Of a stretch of DNA of 64,000 nt, positions 55,811 through 64,000 are shown in pieces. The first letter of the stretch is position 1. The number at the start of each line of letters is the position of its first letter. Both the position numbers and the translations under genes were made by a program. The notes beneath the pieces were generated by a model that saw only the letters and a list, made by a program, of their open reading frames with translations, was not told where the DNA came from and made no database searches. Source of the DNA: Frateuria flava (GTDB lineage Bacteria; Pseudomonadota; Gammaproteobacteria; Xanthomonadales; Rhodanobacteraceae). The stretch spans positions 78,711 to 142,710 of the forward strand of contig NZ_JAGJRS010000007.1 in assembly GCF_017837635.1 (NCBI RefSeq). The letters run 5' to 3'.

Positions 55811-57729
55811 TGCGTGGCTCCCCTCCCGGCGGCCACCGGTCCGTCCGCGGGCACGGCCGGAGCCGGGGGCGGCCTGGCCGATGCCCCTTCCGGCGTGGCG
55901 AGCCACGTCTCCATGACCGTGCGCACGATCGGACCCGCCGCCTCGGCGCCCCAGGCACCCGCCTCGAGCATGGCGACCACCGCGATCTTCGGATCGTCGG
56001 CCGGCGCGAAAGCTTCGAACCACGCACGGTGACGGGCGGCCAGATAGGCGGTGTTCTTGTTGGTGTCGTAGGCCGAGGTGGTTCGCGAGAAGCGCTCGGC
56101 CGTACCGCTCTTGCCGGCGACCACCAGCGGGAAGCCGATGAACTGCTTGGCGCCGGTGCCGCTGGCCACCACCGCTTCCATGCCCTGCTTGATCACGTCC
56201 AGGTGCGCCGGGTCGCTCACCAGCGAGGGCCCGGTCGGCGGATTGGGCACGGGGAGCTTGGGCGCATCGACACCGTCCTGCGTGGCCATGACGAGCTTCG
56301 GCGCGCGCGGGATGCCCTTGCCGGCCAGGATCGACACGGCATGGGCCAGTTGCAGCGGCGTCACCGCCCAGTAGCCCTGGCCGATGCCGGCGATGATCGT
56401 TTCGCCCGGGTACCAGGGCTGGCGTGAGTGCTCCATTTTCCACTCGCGCGAAGGCAGGATGCCGTTTTCCTCGCCCTCGAGGTCGATGCCGGTCTTCCTG
56501 CCGAAACCGAAGCGCCCCATCCATTCGCTCAGCCGGTCTATCCCCAGGTCCAGCGCCAGCTTGTAGAAGTAGGTATTGGTGGACTTCTCGATCGCTTTGA
56601 CCATGTCGACCACGCCATCGCCACCGCGCTTGTCGTCGCGGTAGCAGCGCGAGGCGCCGGGCAGACAGAACTCGCCCGTCGACAGCACCGTGTCCTGCGG
56701 CTTGCGGATGCCGTAGGCCAGGCCGCCCAGCGCGAGGAACGGCTTGACCGTGGAGCCGGGCGGATACACGCCGCGCAGTGCGCGGTTGTAGAGCGGCTTG
56801 TCCGGCGCGGTGGTCAGTGCCTTGTAGTCGGCGCTGCTGATGCCGTTGACGAACAGGTTCGGGTCGAAGCTCGGCACGCTGACCATCGCCAGCACCTGAC
56901 CGTTGCGCGGGTCGATCGCCACGGCCGAACCGGCACGGCCGTCGAACGCAGCCATGGTGGCTTTCTGGATGCGTACGTCGATGGACAGGTAGAGGTTCTT
57001 GCCCGGGACCGGCGCATGGGTCTCGAGTACGCGCTGGGTGCGCCCATCCGCGTTGACCTCGACCAGCTCGTAGCCGGGCGTGCCATGCAGCATGTCCTCA
57101 TAGGAGCGTTCGATGCCGCTGCGGCCGACATGGCTCGTGCCCTGGTAGCGATCCGGGTTCAGCCGCTTGAGGTCATCCGCGTCGATGCGGCCGACGTAGC
57201 CGATCACGTGTGCGAACAGCTGACCGTAGGGATAGTGGCGGGTGAGGTAAGGCACCACGTCCACGCCGGGGAAACGCCATCGGTTGATCGCGAAGCGGGC
57301 GATGTCGTCCTCGGAGAGGTGCATTTTCAGTGGCACGCTTTCGAAGCGCCGGCTCTGCTTCAGGCGCTTGCGGAAGTCGGCGACATCGTCGGGGTCCAGC
57401 GGCACCACGGCACCGATCTGCGCCAGCATCGCGCTCATGTCGGGGACCTGCTCGGGGACGACTTCGAGCCGGAAGGCCGGCACGTTGTCGGCCAGCAGCA
57501 CGCCGTTGCGATCGTAGATCAGGCCGCGCGCCGGCGGGATCACCTTCGGCTTGACGCGGTTGTTCTCCGAGCGTGTCACGAATTCGTCGTGGCGCATCAC
57601 CTGCAAGTAGAAGAAACGTCCGGACAGCGCGATCAGGCCGAGCACGATCAGGGCGAAGCCCACCAGCGAGCGCCGCTGGAACAGCGCCGCCTCGCCGCGT
57701 GGGTCTTTCAGGGCACGCCGCTTCTTCAT
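55807..57729 (-). CDS. mrdA: Penicillin-binding protein 2
   Basis: The elongation transpeptidase. 640 residues: short cytoplasmic tail, one membrane helix (LVGFALIVLGLIALSGRFFY), a pedestal domain and the transpeptidase with SxxK in GVYPPGSTVKPFLALGG (about residue 327), SxN in EKSTNTYFYK and KSG in VAGKSGTAERFS (about 538). ATG at 57729; the open frame continues beyond but that part is Cys/Arg-rich and unlike protein. It starts 1 base after the mreD stop and overlaps mrdB. Confidence 0.96.
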   Translation of the reverse strand: MKKRRALKDPRGEAALFQRRSLVGFALIVLGLIALSGRFFYLQVMRHDEFVTRSENNRVKPKVIPPARGLIYDRNGVLLADNVPAFRLEVVPEQVPDMSAMLAQIGAVVPLDPDDVADFRKRLKQSRRFESVPLKMHLSEDDIARFAINRWRFPGVDVVPYLTRHYPYGQLFAHVIGYVGRIDADDLKRLNPDRYQGTSHVGRSGIERSYEDMLHGTPGYELVEVNADGRTQRVLETHAPVPGKNLYLSIDVRIQKATMAAFDGRAGSAVAIDPRNGQVLAMVSVPSFDPNLFVNGISSADYKALTTAPDKPLYNRALRGVYPPGSTVKPFLALGGLAYGIRKPQDTVLSTGEFCLPGASRCYRDDKRGGDGVVDMVKAIEKSTNTYFYKLALDLGIDRLSEWMGRFGFGRKTGIDLEGEENGILPSREWKMEHSRQPWYPGETIIAGIGQGYWAVTPLQLAHAVSILAGKGIPRAPKLVMATQDGVDAPKLPVPNPPTGPSLVSDPAHLDVIKQGMEAVVASGTGAKQFIGFPLVVAGKSGTAERFSRTTSAYDTNKNTAYLAARHRAWFEAFAPADDPKIAVVAMLEAGAWGAEAAGPIVRTVMETWLATPEGASARPPPAPAVPADGPVAAGRGATQ

Positions 57730-57730
57730 C

Positions 57731-58216
57731 TCATTGCAGACGCAGGCGCATGCGCAGGTCGTCCAGCAGCAGGAACACGAACGGCCACAAGGCAGCACCG
57801 ACGAATGGCGAGATCCACCAGCTGGCCGGCGGCAGTGCGTCACCGGCGAACACGCGCACGATGGTCAGCAGGATGCGGTCGTTGACCAGCAGCGCCAGCA
57901 CCGCCAGCGTCTGCTGCCACATCGGGAAGAAGCGCAGCCGCGAGCGGAAGCGCAGCGCGATGAACACCAGCGCGGTCAGGCGCAATGCCTGCTCGCCCAG
58001 CAAGGCGCCATCGAGCAGATCCGCGGCAAGGCCCATGGTGAAGGCCAATCCCAGCGTCACCCGTTCGCCCGACTCCAGCGACCAGTACAAAAGCACCAAC
58101 GCCGGCCAATAGGGCTTGAACGGCTCGAGAACGTCCGGAAGCGGCACCAGCATCGACAGCAATGCAATCACCAGCGTGCCGACAAACCACCATAGAGCCA
58201 GGCGCTGGCGGTTCAT
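57731..58216 (-). CDS. mreD: Rod-shape-determining protein MreD
   Basis: A 161-residue inner-membrane protein with about five helices (LALWWFVGTLVIALLSMLVP; WPALVLLYWSLESGERVTLG; GLAADLLDGALLGEQALRLT; ...). It is the elongasome linker between MreC and MrdAB. Its ATG overlaps the mreC stop (ATGA). Confidence 0.94.
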   Translation of the reverse strand: MNRQRLALWWFVGTLVIALLSMLVPLPDVLEPFKPYWPALVLLYWSLESGERVTLGLAFTMGLAADLLDGALLGEQALRLTALVFIALRFRSRLRFFPMWQQTLAVLALLVNDRILLTIVRVFAGDALPPASWWISPFVGAALWPFVFLLLDDLRMRLRLQ

Positions 58217-59154
58217 GGCTGTCCCTTCGCCGGCGGCGTGGTCTTGCGGGCGTCACCCGCTTCTGCGGGGGCAAGGTCGACCGGCGGCCCCATCGGCGGC
58301 ACTGGCTCGGGCGGACCGACGGGTTCGGCCTGATCGTGCAGCAGCAACACATCCTCGCTGCGGCTGATGTCCGCGCTGGGTTGCGCCTGCGCCTCCAGGA
58401 ACATGCCGGTGGTCGCGGGCGCCACGCGGGTGACCTCGCCAACCGGGAAGCCGGGCGGGAAACGACCGCCCAGGCCGGAGGTCAGCAGCCGGTCGCCTTC
58501 GCGCACGTCGGCTGCCATCGGGATGGTCGGCAGCACCAGCCGGTCGCCCTCGCGGGAACCGTAGGCGATGGTGCGAAGGCCGGTGCGTTCGACGGTCACC
58601 GGCAGGGCGTTGTTCGGGTCGGTGATCAGCATCACCACCGAGGTGGTCGGCAGCGCCTGGATGACCTGGCCCATTACCCCGCGCGCATCGATCACCGGCT
58701 GCCCGGGCTTGACGCCGTCGCGGGCGCCGACGTTGAGCAGCAGGCGATGGCGGTAGGCGCCCAGGTCGACGCCGACCACGCGAGCCAGCTGCACGTTGAG
58801 CTCCAGGCTGCGCTGGGTGTCGAGCAGCTCCTTCAGGTGTTCGTTCTGCTGCGCCACCGCGGCCATGCGATTGAGCTTGGCGTTGGCCAGCAGCAGGTCC
58901 TCGCGCAGGCGCTGGTTCTGTTCGGTCAGCCGCTGGCGGTCGGCGAAGGCCACCGAGAGCGTGCGCATGCCTTCCACCGGCAGGCCGGCGAGCCGGTACA
59001 ACGGCTCCACTGCCACGGCAGCGCCGTAGCGGATGCGCCACATCCAGCCATTGCGGTGGTCGAGCACCATCAGCACCATTGCCAGCGCGAGGTAGCCGAT
59101 CAACCGCAGGGTGCCGGTCGAGCCGGCAAACAGGGGCGAGGTATCCTTGTTCAT
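58213..59154 (-). CDS. mreC: Rod-shape-determining protein MreC
   Basis: A 313-residue bitopic protein. A membrane helix (LIGYLALAMVLMVL, about residues 18-31) is followed by a coiled coil (DRQRLTEQNQRLREDLLLAN...) and the MreC beta-domain (LARVVGVDLGAYRHRLLLNV; VMGQVIQALPTTSVVMLITD). The C-terminus is an extended Pro-rich tail, as usual in Xanthomonadales. The start overlaps the DUF4180 stop (ATGA), which is unusual because mreC normally follows mreB directly. Confidence 0.94.
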   Translation of the reverse strand: MNKDTSPLFAGSTGTLRLIGYLALAMVLMVLDHRNGWMWRIRYGAAVAVEPLYRLAGLPVEGMRTLSVAFADRQRLTEQNQRLREDLLLANAKLNRMAAVAQQNEHLKELLDTQRSLELNVQLARVVGVDLGAYRHRLLLNVGARDGVKPGQPVIDARGVMGQVIQALPTTSVVMLITDPNNALPVTVERTGLRTIAYGSREGDRLVLPTIPMAADVREGDRLLTSGLGGRFPPGFPVGEVTRVAPATTGMFLEAQAQPSADISRSEDVLLLHDQAEPVGPPEPVPPMGPPVDLAPAEAGDARKTTPPAKGQP

Positions 59155-59534
59155 GCGGGCAGACCCGGCGCGGAAGGACCGGCCAGCACACGCATCGCCG
59201 CATCCAGGTCGGCGGCGAAGCACAGTTGCCGGCCGCGGTTGCTCTCGGCCATGAAGGCACGCAGGTTCGCGCCCGGCTCGAGGTCGACGTCCAGCACCAC
59301 GGCAAGACGCAGTCGGTAGTTGGCGAACGTCTGCGTGATCTCGCCCGCGACACCAGTGGGCAACGAGAAGAAGTCCCGGTGCAGGCAGGACGCCTGCAGG
59401 ACGATCGCGTCCACGTCGTCGTAACCGCCGGAGAACATCGCGTCCAGCGCATCCTGACGCGAGCGCAGCGACACGCGCGTAGCCAGAATGTGCGCCACCC
59501 GCAGTCCGTCGCGTTCGATCAGTTCGACCTGCAT
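59151..59534 (-). CDS. DUF4180 protein within the mre operon
   Basis: A 127-residue soluble protein lying between mreB and mreC. It has the DUF4180 pattern: an N-terminal strand MQVELIERDGLRVAHIL, then DVDAIVLQASCLHRDFFSLP, TGVAGEITQTFANYRLRLAV and FMAESNRGRQLCF, ending in ADLDAAMRVLAG. DUF4180 proteins have an alpha/beta fold related to STAS/SpoIIAA-like domains; no function is firmly known. It starts 85 bases after the mreB stop and its own stop overlaps the mreC ATG, so it is translationally coupled to mreC. Confidence 0.83.
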   Translation of the reverse strand: MQVELIERDGLRVAHILATRVSLRSRQDALDAMFSGGYDDVDAIVLQASCLHRDFFSLPTGVAGEITQTFANYRLRLAVVLDVDLEPGANLRAFMAESNRGRQLCFAADLDAAMRVLAGPSAPGLPA

Positions 59535-59619
59535 GCTGCGTCCGTAGTGGAAGATGCGGCCGCTGGGCAGACCGGCGCCGCCGTGTCCGGGGCGCAGATC
59601 CTGGCGTGCACCCTGTGTC

Positions 59620-60908
<1,289 letters not shown>

Positions 60909-61841
60909 ATGTCAGCCGTCATCTGCGGTTCGCTGGCCTACGACACCATCATGGTGTTCCCGGACCAGTTCAAGAACCACATCCTGCCGGACAAGGTCCA
61001 CATCCTTAACGTCTCCTTCCTCGTGCCGCAGATGCGCCGCGAGTTCGGCGGCTGTGCCGGCAACATCGCCTACAACCTGAAGCTGCTGGGAGGCGATCCG
61101 CTGCCGATGGCGACGGTCGGACAGGATTTCGGACCCTACCGCGAACACATGATCCGCTGCGGCATCCGGCTCGATGGCGTGCGCGTGTTCGAGGATCAGT
61201 TCACCCCGCAGTGCTTCATCACCACGGACCTGGACAACAACCAGATCACCGCCTTCCACCCGGGCGCGATGTCCAGCTCGCACCACAACCACGTGGGCGA
61301 CGTGGCCGATGCCCAGTTTGGCATCGTGGCGCCGGATGGGCGCGAGGCGATGCTGCAACACACCGACGATTTTGCGGCCCGCGGCGTGCCTTTCATCTTC
61401 GATCCCGGGCAGGCGATGCCGTTGTTCAACGGCGACGAATTCCGTTCGATGATCGGCAAGGCGAACTACGTCATCGTCAACGACTACGAGTCGCAACTGC
61501 TGCAGCAGCGCACGGGCTGGAACGCCGAGGAGATCGCCAGTCGCACGCAGGCCTACATCGTGACGCTTGGTCCGCGCGGTTCGCTGATCCACACCGGTGG
61601 GCAAGTCATCCAGATCCCGGCGGCCCGCGAGCGTCAGGTGATCGATCCCACAGGCTGCGGCGACGCGTACCGGGCGGGCCTTTTGTTCGGCATCATGCGC
61701 GGGTACGACTGGCCGACCATCGGTCGAATGGCCTCGCTGATGGGCGCGCTCAAGGTCGAGCATCCGGGCACGCAGAACCAGCGTTTCAGCTACGACGAGT
61801 TCGCCGAAGCCTTCCACGAGCAGTTCGGCTACGCGCTTTAG
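60909..61841 (+). CDS. PfkB-family carbohydrate/nucleoside kinase (adenosine kinase-like)
   Basis: A 310-residue ribokinase-superfamily enzyme. PfkB signature 1 resembles GGCAGNIAYNLKLLGGDPLP near residue 45, and signature 2, with the catalytic Asp and anion hole, is DPTGCGDAYRAGLLFG (about residue 246). The start MSAVICGSLAYDTIMVF is typical of the adenosine kinase-like group found in beta- and gammaproteobacteria. Sugar or nucleoside acceptor cannot be decided. Its 3' end overlaps the oppositely directed yoaK-like gene by 56 bases. Confidence 0.87.
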   Translation: MSAVICGSLAYDTIMVFPDQFKNHILPDKVHILNVSFLVPQMRREFGGCAGNIAYNLKLLGGDPLPMATVGQDFGPYREHMIRCGIRLDGVRVFEDQFTPQCFITTDLDNNQITAFHPGAMSSSHHNHVGDVADAQFGIVAPDGREAMLQHTDDFAARGVPFIFDPGQAMPLFNGDEFRSMIGKANYVIVNDYESQLLQQRTGWNAEEIASRTQAYIVTLGPRGSLIHTGGQVIQIPAARERQVIDPTGCGDAYRAGLLFGIMRGYDWPTIGRMASLMGALKVEHPGTQNQRFSYDEFAEAFHEQFGYAL

Positions 61842-62523
61842 ACCGATCGGCGCGCCGCATGTGCCGCGCGCCGCAAGCCGCCACGCCCAGCAGGACGAAC
61901 CAGGGAAGCGCCGCTGTCCAGGGCGGCCAGCGCTGTTGCAGCCACGCGGTGACCAGCGCGGCCAGGCCGTAGGTTGCAAAGACCGTGGCCTGGACGCGGA
62001 CCCGCGGCAGGCCTTTGGGGGGCGTGCGTTCAACCAGGCCGGCAACCATCTCGGTCAGCGTACCGGTGATGAAGGTGGTCCATACGCCCGCCAGATGGAC
62101 CTTCCGCATTGCCGCGCTTTGCATGCCCATCACCGCGCCCAGCAGCACGATCACGCCTCGGACCCACGGGGTAGGCAACGCATCAGGACGGGCTCTCGCG
62201 AAAACCAGTACCACTGCACCGAGCAACAAGGTCTCCAGCCAGAGAACGCGGTTCACCCGCACACTCCACCCGGTCCCCTGCCCGCGCAGCATGCCCGTTC
62301 CTGCAGCTACCCCGAGCGCGAAGCCGACCACGGCCAGCAGCGAACGCAGCGCTCGCGCGAAATCAGCCGAGCCCATCGCCATGGTCAGCAACACGGTATT
62401 GCCGGTCATGTTCGCCGTGAAAACGTGCCCGAGTGCCAGATAGCTCACCGCGTCCAGGCTTCCGCCCACCCAGGCGAGCGCCGGCAACGACCATTCAAGC
62501 CAACGCGCGTCGGCATGCTCCAC
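61786..62523 (-). CDS. YoaK/DUF1275 family membrane protein
   Basis: A 245-residue inner-membrane protein with about seven helices. DUF1275 landmarks: GSLDAVSYLALGHVFTANMT and GNTVLLTMAMG near the N-terminus, AVMGMQSAAMRK and WTTFITGTLTEMV in the centre. The start codon is GTG at 62523, set by a perfect AAGGAGGT ribosome site 8 bases upstream. The C-terminal tail is Arg-rich and overlaps the kinase stop region. Function unknown. Confidence 0.88.
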   Translation of the reverse strand: MEHADARWLEWSLPALAWVGGSLDAVSYLALGHVFTANMTGNTVLLTMAMGSADFARALRSLLAVVGFALGVAAGTGMLRGQGTGWSVRVNRVLWLETLLLGAVVLVFARARPDALPTPWVRGVIVLLGAVMGMQSAAMRKVHLAGVWTTFITGTLTEMVAGLVERTPPKGLPRVRVQATVFATYGLAALVTAWLQQRWPPWTAALPWFVLLGVAACGARHMRRADRSKARSRTARGRLRRTRRS

Positions 62524-62911
62524 AACTGCACCTCCTTGGGTGCAGCCTAGTCAGCGCTGGGTGACGAGTCTGATTGCGCCCGTACGCTATCGGCCGCGCG
62601 GCGGGCCCTGCGGGAACGCACCTTGACTGCGACAACCATGCCCGACACTGCCGGACGGCCAAAGCAGGCCCGTCTGTGGGCCCGAACGTAGCACAGCGCA
62701 CGGCGTGCGGATGAAGGCGCCGCCGAGTAGGCTGGTATGGCGGATGCCTGGTCGCCAGCACGCACTTTCGTCCTTCGACGAAAGCCCCTTGTAGGAGCGC
62801 CCTTGTACGCGACCCGGGGATCGCGTGTAAGGCACGGCGTCCCGGGATACCCACGGACACGCTCCAGGAGCGCAGCCACCTGTGCAGCCCGATGTCGCCC
62901 GAAGGGCTAGC
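62524..62911. repeat. Intergenic region with REP-like element and hairpin
   Basis: No gene recognised. CTTTCGTC-CTTC-GACGAAAG forms a perfect 8-base hairpin near 62764, followed at about 62790 by TGTAGGAGCGCCCTTGTACG, which resembles the REP elements (TGTAGGAGCG...) of pseudomonads and xanthomonads. Ends with the GCTAGC target duplication of the IS element. Confidence 0.6.
62906..62911. repeat. Target-site duplication GCTAGC, left copy
   Basis: GCTAGC directly precedes the left IS end; the identical six bases follow the right end at 63934-63939. This is the N-CTAG-N target used by IS481-type elements. Confidence 0.9.
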
Positions 62912-63851
62912 TGTGTAAACCCACCAGGTTGTTCATGGCGATGCGGGCGATCGGTGGCCGGTAGTCGAGGCTGGCGTGCGGGCGGTGCCAGTTGTACTGG
63001 TGCAGCCAGGTCAGCCAATGGGCGGCGCGCTGAGCTGAGTGCTCATAGCTTCGAGCGTAGGCCCACTCGCGCAGTGCCGTCTGGATGAAGCGTTCGGCCT
63101 TGCCGTTGGTGCGGGGCGTGTAGGGTCGCGTGCGTACGTGCCGCAGGCCCAGCCGGCGCAGCAGTCGCCGGAAGGTGCGGGACTTGTAGCAGGAGCCGTT
63201 ATCGGTCATCACACGGGTGAAGCGCACGCCCAGCGTGCGGTAATAGCGCAGCGCCTTGAGTAGGGCCCTGCACGCGCTTTGGCCGCGCTCGTTGGGCTCG
63301 ATGGAGCCAAAGGCCACGCGCGAAGCGTCATCAATGGCCACGTGCACGAACTCCCAGCCAGCCCCGTCCGAGGTCTGCTGGCGATCGCCGGTGACGCGAT
63401 GACCGGGACGCCAGAAACGCCCGAGCTTCTTGATGTCCAGATGCAACAGGTCCCCGGGGTTCGGGTACTCATCCCGGTTTACCGGGCGCGCCGGCTCCAG
63501 TTCCGCCAGGCGATGGAAGCCGGCGCGCTTGACCAGGCGGCCGACCGTGCTCGCCGCCATGGTCAGGTGCTGGGCGATCTGCCGATAGGTCCAGCGCTCA
63601 CGGCGGTGCTCGATCACCTGGCTCGCAATGGCTGCGTCCGTAGCATGGGGGCAGCGATGCGGCCGGGAGGATCGATCGAGCAGCCCGGTGGCGCCCTCAT
63701 CGCGGAAGCGCCGCAGCCACTTGTACGCCGTGCGCACGCTCACCCCCGCTGCATGGGCCGCTTCCTCCACCCGCAAGCCGTGTTCAAGCACCCGCTCCAC
63801 GAGCAGGGCTCGACCTCGGGGCGTAAGACGGGCATGTTTATGCAGGTTCAT
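62907..63851 (-). CDS. IS481-family DDE transposase
   Basis: A 314-residue integrase-fold transposase. The N-terminus has helix-turn-helix regions (LRVEEAAHAAGVSVRTAYKW; YRQIAQHLTMAASTVGRLVK) and the catalytic DDE triad lies in LLHLDIKKLG, VMTDNGSCYKSRT and PYTPRTNGKAERFIQTAL. Reading to the stop shows that the last codons cross the IS end: CAC, then AGC at the junction, then TAG made entirely of the target duplication. The transposase therefore ends in a stop codon supplied by the target. Confidence 0.93.
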   Translation of the reverse strand: MNLHKHARLTPRGRALLVERVLEHGLRVEEAAHAAGVSVRTAYKWLRRFRDEGATGLLDRSSRPHRCPHATDAAIASQVIEHRRERWTYRQIAQHLTMAASTVGRLVKRAGFHRLAELEPARPVNRDEYPNPGDLLHLDIKKLGRFWRPGHRVTGDRQQTSDGAGWEFVHVAIDDASRVAFGSIEPNERGQSACRALLKALRYYRTLGVRFTRVMTDNGSCYKSRTFRRLLRRLGLRHVRTRPYTPRTNGKAERFIQTALREWAYARSYEHSAQRAAHWLTWLHQYNWHRPHASLDYRPPIARIAMNNLVGLHS

Positions 63852-63933
63852 CCGGGGCTCCTGGCGTGCTGGTTGGGTCGCACCTCCAGAATCCCGGGAT
63901 CGCCCCGAGTGAACAACCTACTGAGAGATCACA
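62912..63933 (-). mobile_element. IS481-family insertion sequence, intact, 1022 bp
   Basis: Ends begin TGTG on both strands: the left 24 bases and the reverse complement of the right 24 bases agree at 17 positions, including the final AGGTTGTTCA. The element carries one transposase gene and is flanked by the six-base duplication GCTAGC, an N-CTAG-N site. Size, target and transposase fit the IS481 family, and the intact duplication suggests recent insertion. Confidence 0.92.
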
Positions 63934-64000
63934 GCTAGCCGCTTGTTGCCTGCGGCGATGGCGGCTTTCGCGACAGCAACGGCCTCTCGCGAATCGCGGC
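63934..64000. other. Right target duplication and window end
   Basis: GCTAGC at 63934-63939 is the right target duplication. The 61 bases after it are GC-rich with no recognised feature; a gene may begin here but cannot be identified. Confidence 0.6.

Overview
The window is about 64 kb of GC-rich bacterial chromosome from a gammaproteobacterium. It most resembles Xanthomonadales, probably family Rhodanobacteraceae (Dyella/Frateuria/Rhodanobacter-like). This rests on the mre-mrd-mltB-rlpA-dacA-ybeD-lipB-lipA order, a TPR/TonB-receptor locus, a split cobalamin-dependent ribonucleotide reductase, an L2-like class A beta-lactamase, and dispersed palindromes typical of that order. The assignment is inference; no rRNA or tRNA gene was seen.

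Layout. 1-1.8 kb: 3' half of mfd. 1.9-22.5 kb: mostly short housekeeping and envelope genes (OmpA-like lipoprotein, hybrid histidine kinase, DUF1203, class A beta-lactamase, M14 peptidase, Skp, SEC-C protein, BPSS1780-like membrane protein, DUF3465, MFS, DinB, acyltransferase, DUF305/lipoprotein pair, cold-shock/DUF1294). Several tiny hydrophilic stress-type proteins are scattered among them. 22.6-27.3 kb: an AT-richer accessory patch with at least six copies of a GGGTCAGAGT-type palindrome, two broken genes, a GNAT, and a three-gene operon (TIR-like nucleotide-binding protein, FRG-domain protein, unknown) that looks like an uncharacterised antiphage module. 27.3-31.1 kb: split class II ribonucleotide reductase with a histone H1-like gene between its parts. 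31.5-37.6 kb: Do-type protease, a phosphate-binding-protein/LysM fusion, HAD phosphatase, M17 aminopeptidase. 38.1-46.3 kb: TPR-AspH-like hydroxylase, TonB-dependent receptor, TPR-sulfotransferase, M1 aminopeptidase, which may form one peptide-handling unit. 47-50.9 kb: prc-lipA-lipB operon. 51.1-60.7 kb: a long leftward cell-elongation operon (mreB, DUF4180 gene, mreC, mreD, mrdA, mrdB, mltB, rlpA, dacA, ybeD). 60.9-62.5 kb: PfkB kinase and YoaK-like membrane protein. 62.9-63.9 kb: an intact IS481-family element with a 6-bp target duplication.

Intergenic spaces are rich in palindromic repeats: a GGGGAGAGGG-type element, two short-period tandem arrays, and a three-fold 196-bp tandem repeat. 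The most interesting places are the TIR/FRG operon with its repeat-riddled flank, the DUF4180 gene inside the mre operon, the hydroxylase/TonB/sulfotransferase locus, and the IS481 copy whose transposase stop codon is supplied by the target site.
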